Positions 22,529-32,189 of a DNA stretch of 64,000 bases are shown one piece after another. How positions within the stretch are numbered: the first letter of the stretch is position 1; each line of letters begins with the position of its first letter. The DNA is from Streptomyces xanthii (lineage in GTDB: Bacteria > Actinomycetota > Actinomycetes > Streptomycetales > Streptomycetaceae), in the NCBI RefSeq assembly GCF_014621695.1, contig NZ_CP061281.1, forward strand, positions 3,782,001-3,846,000, read 5' to 3'. Below the pieces are notes generated by a model. The model made no database searches. It was not told where the DNA came from and saw only the letters and a list, made by a program, of their open reading frames with translations. Position numbers and translations under genes: made by a program.

Positions 22529-25500
22529 GTGAGCAGCAGGCCATCCCGAGGCGCTGCTCGCCTCGCAGCCATACTCGACGCACTGCCGGACGCGTTGGTG
22601 CTGGTCAACACCAACGGGACCGTCGTCAACGCCAATTCGATCGCACTTGAGGCATTTGAGGCCCCGGGCACCGCGCTCGTCGGGCGCGGACTGCTCGACC
22701 TGCTGCCTGAGTTCGACTCGCGGCTGATCCCCGGCTCGATGCGCCGCCCGGACACCGTCACCGACGAGCGCGGCCGCACCAAGCCGACCCGGATGATGGC
22801 CCGCCGCACCGACGGCAGCGAGTTCCCGGTCGAGGTCACCTCCGCGAATCTGGCGGACGGCGCGCGCGACGCGGTGGACCCCTATGGCACCGGCGGGCTC
22901 GGTGGCGGCGGCTACAGCGGCTCCGAGCTGCTCATGCTCGTCGTCCGCGACCTCTCCGGCACCCTCGACACCGAGGCCGAACTGGCCCGCTCGCAGCGGC
23001 AGACCGAGATGATCCTGCGGGCCGCGGCCGAGGGTGTCGTCGGCACCGACACCGACGGGCGCATCGTCCTGGTCAACCCGGCCGCCGCGCAGATCCTCGG
23101 CTTCCGTGCCAGCGATCTCGGCGGCAAGGAGCTGCACACCCTCGTCCTGCACTCGCGCGCGGACGGCGACCCGTTCCCGTACGAGGAGTCGCCGCTCGCC
23201 GACACCCTGCGTTCCGGGCGCAAGCACCGGGTGCGCGGGCAGGTCCTGTGGGCCAAGAGCGGCGAGAAGGTGCCCGTCGACATGACGACGGCGCCGGTGC
23301 GCGACGGGGACCAACTGGTCGGCGCGGTGATGACGTTCACCGACCGCCGACCCTTCGACCAGCTCGTGACCGAGCACGCGCAGGAGCTGGCGCGGCGCGA
23401 CGAGGAGGCCGAGAAGGAGCGCGAGGAGCGCGCGGCCGAACTGGAGCGGGTGCGCGAGGAGCTGACCTCCGAGCTCGCCTCCGTCCGCGAGGACCTGACC
23501 GGGGAGCTGGCCGCCGCGCGCGAGCAGCACGCGGAGGAGCTGTCGGCCGAGCGGGAGCGCGGCGCCGCGTTCGCCGAGCGGGAGAAGGACCGGTTCGAGG
23601 CACTGGCGGCCCGTCACGCGCAGCTGCTCGCCGTCCTCGACCAGTCCCTGCGCGGTCCCCTGGAGGAGCTGCGCCGGGAGCTCGGGCAGCTCGCGGCGGA
23701 CGACGCGGGCCAGCTGTGGCCGGAGGCCAACCAGGTGCTCCACCACCTGTCGGCCGGCTACTCCCGTATGACGACGCTGGTCGACAACGTGCTGGCGTAC
23801 CAGCTCCTCGACACCGACGACGAGAAGCTCGCCCGTGTGCCCGCGATGCTGGACGCCGTCGTGGCGGCCGGTGTCGACGGGGCCGTCGAGCTGATCGGGC
23901 CCGGCCGGGTCCAGTTCGCCGTGCACGCGCCGCCGATCGAGGCCGAGGTCGACGCGGGGCGCCTCGCGACCGCGCTCGCCCACCTGATCGCCGATGTCGC
24001 CGGGATCGACGCGACGGGCAACTCGCGGGCCGTGGCGGGCGGCGGTTACGTCGACTCGACCGTCGTGGTGGCCGCGGCCCAGCGCGGGGACAGCGTCCGC
24101 ATCGAGGTGCGCGGCCCCTACTCGGGCGGCGACCCGGTGCACGAGCCGATCGTCCGGGGCATCGTGCGGGCGCACGGCGGTGTGCTGCAGACGCACGAGG
24201 TGCCGGGTATGAGCGGCAGCGCGTACGTCCTCGAGGTGCCGATCGGGGGCGGGGCCGGGGTGGTTCCCGCCGCTCCCGCTCCCACGGCCGAGCCCTCCGC
24301 CGTCGCGCCGGAGGCCGACGCCGCGCAGGACGTGCCGGCGCAGGCCACGCGGGGTGGGCGCCGCCGTGCGCGCCGGGCCTCCGGGCCCTCGGTGGACGCG
24401 TTCCTGGAGAGCGGTCTCGCCGAGCCGCCCGCCGCCGGTGGCGGTACGGGCCGGCGGCGCGGGCGCCGTGCCGCCGAGGAGCCGCCGGTGGCCGGTGCCG
24501 GGGCTTCCTCCGGTGAGCAGGCGTCTGTCGGGTCCGGTGTCGCGGTGCGCGGTGACGTGCCCGTCGAGGCCGGTGGCGCCGAGGGGGCCGGGCGTCCCGA
24601 GCTGCCCGTGGCGCAGGACGCCCCTGTCGGTCCTGCGGATTCCGGCGCACCGTCCTCCGGGACCGGGCGTCGGCGCGCGCGTCGCGCCGACGACGACGGC
24701 GGTGCGGTGGAGCACGCGGCGGCCCAGGGCGCGGTCGTGACCTCAGCCGAACACGCGGCGGGCTCCCCGGCCCTCGGCGAGGCGGTGCCGCCGCAGGGCG
24801 TGCCCGCGCCGACCGGGCGGCGCGCTCGGCGGGACGGGGCGCAGGAGCAGCACGCGCTGCCCGCGCTGCCGTCGGCGGCCGCGCACGAGACCCCGGGCGC
24901 GGGGGCGAACGCGCTGGAGCCGGCCGAGGCCGGTGCCGCGGCGCAGCCTTCCGGGCGCCGGGCGCGCCGCGCGCTGGGCACCGCGCAGACTGCGGCCCCC
25001 GCCTCCTCGCAGCAGCCGCGGGAGGCGTTCGCGCTGCCTCCGGCGGAGGCCGACCGCACGCCGCAGCCGGTACCTCAGCCGGTGCAGCCCCAGCCCGTGC
25101 AGCCTCAGGCGTCCGTGCCTGGTCAGGTGCCGTTCGTCGTTCCGTCCGTGCCCGGCGCGGCGTCGCAGGACGAGCCGCAGGCCCCGCCTGCTCCGGCGCC
25201 GGTCGCGGCTCCGACCGTGGCCCCGATGCAGTTCGAGGACGACGGCGACGATGCCGAGGACACCGGCGTGGCCGGTGCCTCTGACGGTGCCGGTGCGCCG
25301 GGCGCTCAGCCCGTCGCGGACGAGCCCCAGCAGCACGCGTCGGCCGAGCCGGACCCGGCCCAGGACCACACCCCGCCGCAGCCGCACCCGGCCCAGCCGA
25401 CGCCCGCCCGGGGCACTCCGGCGCCGCAGCAGCAGCCACCTCAGCAGGCCCCGCAGCAGGCGCGGGCCGCTCAGCCGCTGCCCGCTGAGGCCCCGCAGTC

Positions 25501-26782
25501 CCCGCAGCCTCCGACGGGTGACACGAACTCGACGCAGGGCCGCGCCTTCAGCGTGCGCACGCTCGGCCAGGGCGTACCGTTCGGGCGCCAGATCGCCGAG
25601 CAGCAGCGCCGAGGTCAGACGCCGGGCCCGGTTCCCGGATCCGTGCCGCCGCAGGCACCCGCGCAGGCCGGGGCGACCCCGCCGCAGGGCGTGCCGCAGC
25701 CGGCGGACGGTCACTCGCAGGGCGGTGGCACGACGAGCGGTTCGGGCCGGCGGCGCAAGCTGTCGACCCGGCCGGACCAGCCCGAGGCCCCCGGCGCGCA
25801 GACGCCCCCGCAGGGCACGGCCACGGCCACCCCGGCGACGGCACCCGCGCCCGCAGCGGCACCGGCCCCCGCGCCGAACGCCGCCCGCCCGCACCCGCAG
25901 CCGCCCCGGCTGTCCCCGAACGCCTCGGAGGGCGCCGGCCGTTCCTACGCGATCGGCGCCCCCGACCAGAACGCGGCGGAGGGCCCCGAGCCGCTCGACG
26001 GTCCCGGCGGTGCCGTGGAGATCGCCAACCGGCCTCAGCCGCAGCCGATGGACGACGAGCTGCCCCCGGAGCCGCTGGACAACCCGCGCCGCCTCCTGGT
26101 GTGGCCCGCCCCGGACGTGACGACCCAGCAGGCGCTGAGCGACCGCGGCTACCGCCCGGTGACCGTGCACTCGCGCGAGGAGGTCGACGCGCAGATCGCG
26201 GCGTTCCCCGCCGCGCTGTTCGTGGACCCGCTGACCGGGCCGATCACCCGGACCGCGCTGCAGTCGCTGCGCCAGGCCGCCGTCGCCGCCGAGGTGCCGG
26301 TCCTGGTGACGGCGGGCCTCGGACAGGCGACGCGCGAGGCCGCGTACGGGGCCGACCCCGCCGTGCTCCTGAAGGCGCTGGCCCCGCGCGACAGCGAGCA
26401 GCACCCGCCGCGGGTCCTGCTCATCGAGGAGCACGAGGAGATCGCGCTCGCCCTGACCGCCACGCTGGAGCGGCGCGGGATGCAGGTGGCGCGGGCCGCG
26501 AGCGACGCGGACGCGGTGACGCTGGCGGGCCAGATGCGGCCCAACCTGGTCGTGATGGATCTGCTCCAGGTCCGCCGCCGGCGCGCGGGCATCATCGACT
26601 GGCTGCGGGCGAACGGGCAGTTGAACCGCACGCCGCTCGTCGTCTACACGGCCGCCGTCGACGAGGCGGACCTGCCACGACTGGCGGCGGGGGAGACGGT
26701 GCTGTTCCTCGCGGAGCGCTCGACGAGCGACGAGGTACAGGGCCGGATCGTGGACCTGCTGGCGAAGATCGGCACGAACTGA
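22529..26782 (+). CDS. Very large PAS-PAS / pseudo-histidine-kinase / pseudo-receiver protein
   Basis: A 1417-residue cytoplasmic signalling protein. Two PAS domains (about 10-110 and 155-285; RIVLVNPAAAQILGF in the second) precede a coiled coil (285-385) and a histidine-kinase-like region. In place of the phospho-accepting H box stands LDQSLRGPLEELRREL, without His; the N box is ALAHLIADVAG, without Asn; the G1 box is VRGPYSGGDP. So catalysis looks lost. Residues about 575-1185 are Pro/Ala/Gln-rich and disordered, with six GRRRARR-like basic motifs (codons near 24355, 24442, 24661, 24808, 24955, 25746). Two receiver-like domains follow (1187-1290 and 1293-1417): the second keeps Asp in LVVMDLLQV but has EE-H-EE for the acidic pair and lacks the Lys. 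The GTG at 22529 follows GGGAGGAAG. It ends at a terminator and parS. Its role is unknown. Confidence 0.85.
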   Translation: MSSRPSRGAARLAAILDALPDALVLVNTNGTVVNANSIALEAFEAPGTALVGRGLLDLLPEFDSRLIPGSMRRPDTVTDERGRTKPTRMMARRTDGSEFPVEVTSANLADGARDAVDPYGTGGLGGGGYSGSELLMLVVRDLSGTLDTEAELARSQRQTEMILRAAAEGVVGTDTDGRIVLVNPAAAQILGFRASDLGGKELHTLVLHSRADGDPFPYEESPLADTLRSGRKHRVRGQVLWAKSGEKVPVDMTTAPVRDGDQLVGAVMTFTDRRPFDQLVTEHAQELARRDEEAEKEREERAAELERVREELTSELASVREDLTGELAAAREQHAEELSAERERGAAFAEREKDRFEALAARHAQLLAVLDQSLRGPLEELRRELGQLAADDAGQLWPEANQVLHHLSAGYSRMTTLVDNVLAYQLLDTDDEKLARVPAMLDAVVAAGVDGAVELIGPGRVQFAVHAPPIEAEVDAGRLATALAHLIADVAGIDATGNSRAVAGGGYVDSTVVVAAAQRGDSVRIEVRGPYSGGDPVHEPIVRGIVRAHGGVLQTHEVPGMSGSAYVLEVPIGGGAGVVPAAPAPTAEPSAVAPEADAAQDVPAQATRGGRRRARRASGPSVDAFLESGLAEPPAAGGGTGRRRGRRAAEEPPVAGAGASSGEQASVGSGVAVRGDVPVEAGGAEGAGRPELPVAQDAPVGPADSGAPSSGTGRRRARRADDDGGAVEHAAAQGAVVTSAEHAAGSPALGEAVPPQGVPAPTGRRARRDGAQEQHALPALPSAAAHETPGAGANALEPAEAGAAAQPSGRRARRALGTAQTAAPASSQQPREAFALPPAEADRTPQPVPQPVQPQPVQPQASVPGQVPFVVPSVPGAASQDEPQAPPAPAPVAAPTVAPMQFEDDGDDAEDTGVAGASDGAGAPGAQPVADEPQQHASAEPDPAQDHTPPQPHPAQPTPARGTPAPQQQPPQQAPQQARAAQPLPAEAPQSPQPPTGDTNSTQGRAFSVRTLGQGVPFGRQIAEQQRRGQTPGPVPGSVPPQAPAQAGATPPQGVPQPADGHSQGGGTTSGSGRRRKLSTRPDQPEAPGAQTPPQGTATATPATAPAPAAAPAPAPNAARPHPQPPRLSPNASEGAGRSYAIGAPDQNAAEGPEPLDGPGGAVEIANRPQPQPMDDELPPEPLDNPRRLLVWPAPDVTTQQALSDRGYRPVTVHSREEVDAQIAAFPAALFVDPLTGPITRTALQSLRQAAVAAEVPVLVTAGLGQATREAAYGADPAVLLKALAPRDSEQHPPRVLLIEEHEEIALALTATLERRGMQVARAASDADAVTLAGQMRPNLVVMDLLQVRRRRAGIIDWLRANGQLNRTPLVVYTAAVDEADLPRLAAGETVLFLAERSTSDEVQGRIVDLLAKIGTN

Positions 26783-26803
26783 CGATCCGCTGAGCGCGCA
26801 CGG

Positions 26804-26838
26804 AACAGGGGCGGCCCCGAGGCGGGGCCGCCCCTGTT
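26804..26838. terminator. 15-bp stem terminator abutting parS
   Basis: AACAGGGGCGGCCCC (26804-26818), loop GAGGC, GGGGCCGCCCCTGTT (26824-26838). It ends both the large PAS gene and the convergent acyl-CoA ligase gene. Its right arm shares TGTT with the parS palindrome. Confidence 0.85.
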
Positions 26839-26850
26839 TCACGTGAAACA
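26835..26850. promoter_or_regulatory. parS centromere-like site (ParB binding)
   Basis: TGTTTCACGTGAAACA is a perfect 16-bp palindrome that contains the Streptomyces parS consensus GTTTCACGTGAAAC (26836-26849). ParB loads here and spreads to organise and segregate the origin region during sporulation. parS sites are clustered within a few hundred kb of oriC. The site lies in an intergenic gap between two convergent genes. Confidence 0.95.
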
Positions 26851-26867
26851 GTGCGCGGGTACGGGCG

Positions 26868-28520
<1,653 letters not shown>

Positions 28521-28573
28521 GGCGTCCTCCCGGTGGGCGCTACGGAGCAGTAAAGTTCTGCCGATTCTCACCG

Positions 28574-28589
28574 CATACCGCGTGGTATG
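28574..28589. promoter_or_regulatory. CATACC-GCGT-GGTATG operator
   Basis: Perfect 6-bp arms (28574-28579 and 28584-28589) around GCGT, 53 bp before the acyl-CoA ligase start. The symmetric form is typical of TetR-family fatty-acid regulators; no tetR gene is adjacent, so the regulator would be encoded elsewhere. Confidence 0.6.
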
Positions 28590-28652
28590 TCACTAGTCCC
28601 GGGAATGATCGATCAGCTGGGCGGTCACCCGATCGGCGTCCTGAACCCCAGA

Positions 28653-29297
28653 TCAGGCCCGCACGGGACCCAGCTCCGGGTCTTCGCGCAGCTTGCCGAG
28701 CGCCCGCGAGACCGCGCTCTTGACCGTCCCGACGGAGACCCCGAGCACCTCGGCGGTCTGCGCCTCGCTCAGGTCCTCGTAGTACCGCAGGACGACCATC
28801 GCCCGCTGCCGGGCGGGCAGCTTCATGATCGCCCGCCACATCGCGTCGTGGAGGGCCTGCTGCTCCGCCGGGTCCCCCGCCGGGAGCACCTGCGGCTCCG
28901 GCAACTCGTCGCAGACGAACTCGTCCACCTTGCGCTTACGCCATTGGGAGGTCCGCGTGTTCAGCAGAGCCCGCCGCACGTACCCGTCGAGCGCCCGGTG
29001 GTCCTCGATCCGGTCCCACGCGACGTACGTCTTCGCGAGCGCGGTCTGCAGCAGGTCCTCGGCGTCGCACGGGTTCGCCGTCAGCGACCGCGCCGTGCGC
29101 AGGAGCACCGGCTGGCGCGCCCTGACGTACGACGCGAACGACGGGTACGTCGTGTGCGCACCGTGCGCCGCACGCGCCCCGGCCGGGGTCCGCGCCGCCG
29201 CCGGGGCACAGGTCCCCGCCGGAGTGCGCGTCCCTGCGGGGGTACGCGGTGCGGTCTGCGCTGCGCTGCTGCGGGCGGGCGCCAGGGTTGCGGTCAT
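28653..29297 (-). CDS. ECF-type sigma factor (SigE-like subfamily)
   Basis: A 214-residue alternative sigma factor. Residues about 10-45 are a low-complexity stretch with repeated PAG/RTPAG units, then region 2 begins (YPSFASYVRARQPVLLRTARSLTANPCDAEDLLQTALAKTYVAWDRI) and region 4 (LPARQRAMVVLRYYEDLSEAQTAEVLGVSVGTVKSAVSRALGKLRE). No anti-sigma gene is adjacent, so control may be transcriptional. The ATG at 29297 is preceded by GTGGAGCC. In Streptomyces such SigE-like SigJ/SigM-related factors without partner are common; the regulon is unknown. The 178-bp gap to the next upstream gene holds two small hairpins (around CCACCTCCTGAAGGTGG and ACCCTTGAGGGT, 29390-29432). Confidence 0.88.
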   Translation of the reverse strand: MTATLAPARSSAAQTAPRTPAGTRTPAGTCAPAAARTPAGARAAHGAHTTYPSFASYVRARQPVLLRTARSLTANPCDAEDLLQTALAKTYVAWDRIEDHRALDGYVRRALLNTRTSQWRKRKVDEFVCDELPEPQVLPAGDPAEQQALHDAMWRAIMKLPARQRAMVVLRYYEDLSEAQTAEVLGVSVGTVKSAVSRALGKLREDPELGPVRA

Positions 29298-29475
29298 GGC
29301 TCCACGCTATGAGCGCACCCCGTCCCCGCGGATCGGCCGGAGGTCCCGAAGCGACGTCCGCCTCAGGTTGTACGCGGGGTGGTAGCCCCACCTCCTGAAG
29401 GTGGAGGACGCGGTGAGGACCCTTGAGGGTTCAGCCCTGAGAGCATCGCTCCCCGCAGCCCCGCCCGCGCTCCCC

Positions 29476-30642
29476 TCACCCGTCCCGGCCGAGGACCAGG
29501 CCCGAGGTCGGCACCCCCGTGCCGGCCGTGACCAGGGCCGTCGCCGCGCCCGCTGTCTGGTTCACCGCCGTGCCCCGCAGCTGCCGCACTCCCTCCGCGA
29601 TGCCGTTCATCCCGTGCAGATAGGCCTCGCCCAGCTGGCCCCCGTGCGTGTTCAGCGGGAGGCGCTCCTCCGCGACGAAGTCCGCCGCCTCGCCCGGCCC
29701 GCAGAACCCGAACTCCTCCAGCTGCATCAGCACGAACGGCGTGAAGTGGTCGTACAGGATCCCCACGTCGATGTCCGAGGGGCGCAGCCCCGACGTCCGC
29801 CACAGCTGCCGGGCCACCACGCTCATCTCCGGCAGCCCCGTCAGACCGTCCCGGTAGAAACTGGTCATCTGCTCCTGGGCCCGGCCGGCGCCCTGGGCCG
29901 CGGCCTCGATCACCACCGGCGCGCGGCGCAGGTCCCGGGCCCGCTCCACGCTCGTGACGACGATCGCCTGTCCGCCGTCCGTCTCCTGGCAGCAGTCGAG
30001 CAGCCGCAGCGGGTCGACGATCCAGCGCGAGGCGGCGTGGTCGTCCAGGGTGATCGGCTTGCCGTAGAAGTAGGCCGCCGGGTTCGTCGCCGCGTACTTG
30101 CGGTCCACCACGGCGACATGACCGAACGCCTCCGGGGTCAGTCCGTACTCGTGCAGGTACCGCTGCGCCGCCATCGCCACCCAGGACGCCGGGGTGAGCA
30201 GCCCGAAGGGCAGGGACCAGCCGAGCGCCGCGCCCTCCGCCGACGGCTCCCGGTGCTGCACTCCCGAACCGAAGCGGCGGCCCGAGCGCTCGTTGAACGC
30301 CCGGTAGCAGACGACCACCTCGGCCACCCCGCTCGCCACCGCGAGGGCCGCCTGCTGCACCGTGCCGCATGCCGCGCCGCCCCCGTAGTGCACCCGGGAG
30401 AAGAACGACAGCTCTCCCATCCCCGCGGCCTGCGCGACCGTGATCTCCGGGCTCGTGTCCATCGTGAACGTGACCAGTCCGTCCACGTCACCGGGGGAGA
30501 GGCCCGCGTCGTCGAGCGCCGCGTGCACGGCCTCCACCGCGAGCTTCAGCTCACTGCGCCCCGAGTCCTTGGAGAACTCGGTCGCGCCGATGCCGGCGAT
30601 CGCCGCCCTGCCGCCGAGGCGGTCCTTCGTGTGCACGCTCAT
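29476..30642 (-). CDS. Thiolase-like lipid-transfer protein (Ltp2-type aldolase)
   Basis: A 388-residue member of the SCP-x/lipid-transfer branch of the thiolase superfamily. The mycobacterial counterpart in the igr operon, Ltp2, is a retro-aldolase that releases propionyl-CoA from a hydroxylated steroid side chain, using the DUF35 domain of its partner. Recognisable parts are GIGATEFSKDSGRSELKLAVEAV, the nucleophile region GGGAACGTVQQAALAVASG, and the C-terminal LPLNTHGGQLGEAYLHGMNG and ATALVTAGTGVPTSGLVLGRD. The order of thiolase motifs is kept. It is the last gene of a five-gene coupled operon; its ATG overlaps the preceding stop by ATGA. Specificity for a steroid is inferred from the operon, not from the protein alone. 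Confidence 0.82.
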   Translation of the reverse strand: MSVHTKDRLGGRAAIAGIGATEFSKDSGRSELKLAVEAVHAALDDAGLSPGDVDGLVTFTMDTSPEITVAQAAGMGELSFFSRVHYGGGAACGTVQQAALAVASGVAEVVVCYRAFNERSGRRFGSGVQHREPSAEGAALGWSLPFGLLTPASWVAMAAQRYLHEYGLTPEAFGHVAVVDRKYAATNPAAYFYGKPITLDDHAASRWIVDPLRLLDCCQETDGGQAIVVTSVERARDLRRAPVVIEAAAQGAGRAQEQMTSFYRDGLTGLPEMSVVARQLWRTSGLRPSDIDVGILYDHFTPFVLMQLEEFGFCGPGEAADFVAEERLPLNTHGGQLGEAYLHGMNGIAEGVRQLRGTAVNQTAGAATALVTAGTGVPTSGLVLGRDG

Positions 30643-31067
30643 ACAGGCCTCCCCGCGGCCCGGTCGCGGCCCGCCGACGGCACGGTGACCGTCACGGTGC
30701 CGGTGACATGGCTGCCGATCCCGTTCTTCCCCACGACCTGGACCCGGGCCGTCTCCCCCTCGTCACCGGCCTCCACGTCGAGCACCGTGCCGGTCAGCAC
30801 CATCGTGTCCCCCGGATAGTTCGGCGCGCCCAGCCGGATCGCGACCTTGCGCAGGACGGCCGTCGGGCCGAAGTGATCGGTGATGTACCGGCCCACCAGC
30901 CCGTTCGTCGTCAGGATGTTCATGAAGATGTCGGGGGAGCCCTTCTGCCGGGCCAGCTCCGCGTCGTGGTGGACGTCCTGGTAGTCCCGGGACGCGATGG
31001 CCCCGGCGACGATCAGTGTCCTGGTCACCTCGATCTCCAGCGGCGGCAGCGCCTCACCTGCCTTCAT
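30639..31067 (-). CDS. MaoC-like hydratase (ChsH1-type)
   Basis: Hot-dog fold (R)-specific enoyl-CoA hydratase of 142 residues. In the steroid pathway ChsH1 pairs with the MaoC domain of ChsH2 to hydrate the side-chain enoyl-CoA. The core hydratase motif here is IASRDYQDVHHDAELARQKGSPDIFMNILTTNGLVGRYITD, containing the catalytic-type Asp/His pair in the YQDVHHD segment. The C-terminal strand VVGKNGIGSHVTGTVTVTVP is typical. Start and stop both overlap neighbours by ATGA, so expression is fixed in proportion to the operon partners. The protein is cytoplasmic. Confidence 0.85.
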   Translation of the reverse strand: MKAGEALPPLEIEVTRTLIVAGAIASRDYQDVHHDAELARQKGSPDIFMNILTTNGLVGRYITDHFGPTAVLRKVAIRLGAPNYPGDTMVLTGTVLDVEAGDEGETARVQVVGKNGIGSHVTGTVTVTVPSAGRDRAAGRPV

Positions 31068-32188
31068 GACGTGCTCCCTTCCGTGGTCCCCGTCTCCCGG
31101 CCCGCCGCGATCAACCCGCCCAGCTCCTCCAGCAGTTCACCGCCGGCTCCCAGATATCCGTCGATCTGCCGCCCCCACAGGAAGTGCCGGTGCACCGGAT
31201 GGTCCAGGTCCGCGCCCATGCCGCCGTGCAGGTGCTGGCCCGTGTGCACGACCCGCTTGCCCGCCTCGGACGCCCACCAGGCCGCGGTCAGCGCGTGGCT
31301 CCCGTACGGGAGGCCCTCGTCCCGCCGCCAGGCCGCCTCATAGGCCGTGACCCGGATCGCCTCGATGTCCATATGGGCTTCCGCCGCGCGGAGTTGGACG
31401 CCCTGCTTGGCGGCGAGCGGCCGGCCGAACTGCTCCCGCTCGTTCGTGTACTCCACCGCCCGCGCCAGGGAACCCGCGCACACGCCCGCCTGCAGCCCGG
31501 CGAACGCGGTCCGCGCCGCCGCCAGCACCTCCCCGTACGCCCGGGGCCCGCCGATCCGCTCGGCCGGCGTCCCGTCGAGCACCAGCCGGCCCGCGGCCCA
31601 CGGCGCCGTCAGCTCCACCGGCTCACACCCGGCGTCGTCCGCCGACACCATCCACAGGCTGTGGATACTTTCTTCCGCCTCCCCGGCCTCGCCCCCGGCG
31701 GCGCCGCCCTCCCGGACCGCCACCAGCACCTGCGTCGCGTCCCGCAGCCACGGCACCCAGGGCACCGTCCCGGTCAGCCGCGCCCGCACACCCCCGCCAC
31801 CCCCGTCTTCCCGCCCGGTGATCACGATGCCACCCCGCGCCGGGAACGCGCCGGTCGCCACGGTCGCGCCGTCCCGCAACCCGGGCAGCAGCCGCTCCCG
31901 CTGCTCCTGTGTGCCGTGCTCCGCCAGCGCGAGCAGCCCGTACACACAGCTCGCCGCGAACGGCACCTGCGCCGTCGTCCTCCCCTGCTCCTCCAGCATC
32001 AGGACCAGGCCGAGCAGCCCGGTCTCCTCCACGGCGGCGGTCAGTCCCGCGCCGCCCAGCGCCTTCCACAACTCGGTGTCGCTGCCGCCGCCCAGGCCGG
32101 CGAGCCGCTCCGGGGTGGACAGGTCGCCGAAGATCCGCGCGGCCAGCTCCCGCGCCGCCTCCTGCTCGTCCGTCGGGGTGAAGTCCAT
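31064..32188 (-). CDS. Acyl-CoA dehydrogenase (ChsE/FadE-type subunit)
   Basis: Flavoprotein of 374 residues. N-terminal helical domain (DFTPTDEQEAARELAARIFGDL), central beta domain (ARLTGTVPWVPWLRDATQVLVAV) and C-terminal helical domain (AFAGLQAGVCAGSLARAVEYTNEREQFGRPLAAKQGVQLRAAEAHMDIEAIRV, VHTGQHLHGGMGADLDHPVHRHFLWGRQI) give the ACAD fold. It resembles the FadE28-like partner of the alpha2beta2 heterotetramers found in mycobacterial steroid degradation, in which one subunit lacks the catalytic Glu. The ATG at 32188 is preferred, with GTGAGGCG before it and spacing of only one base from the upstream stop. It should form a complex with the dehydrogenase encoded two genes upstream; that is inferred from the mycobacterial precedent. 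Confidence 0.87.
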   Translation of the reverse strand: MDFTPTDEQEAARELAARIFGDLSTPERLAGLGGGSDTELWKALGGAGLTAAVEETGLLGLVLMLEEQGRTTAQVPFAASCVYGLLALAEHGTQEQRERLLPGLRDGATVATGAFPARGGIVITGREDGGGGGVRARLTGTVPWVPWLRDATQVLVAVREGGAAGGEAGEAEESIHSLWMVSADDAGCEPVELTAPWAAGRLVLDGTPAERIGGPRAYGEVLAAARTAFAGLQAGVCAGSLARAVEYTNEREQFGRPLAAKQGVQLRAAEAHMDIEAIRVTAYEAAWRRDEGLPYGSHALTAAWWASEAGKRVVHTGQHLHGGMGADLDHPVHRHFLWGRQIDGYLGAGGELLEELGGLIAAGRETGTTEGSTS

Positions 32189-32189
32189 G

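Noticed and set aside
22382..24715. Minus-strand frame of 777 codons opposite the PAS protein
   Set aside because: Low-complexity shadow of the coding strand, with no RBS and no domain.
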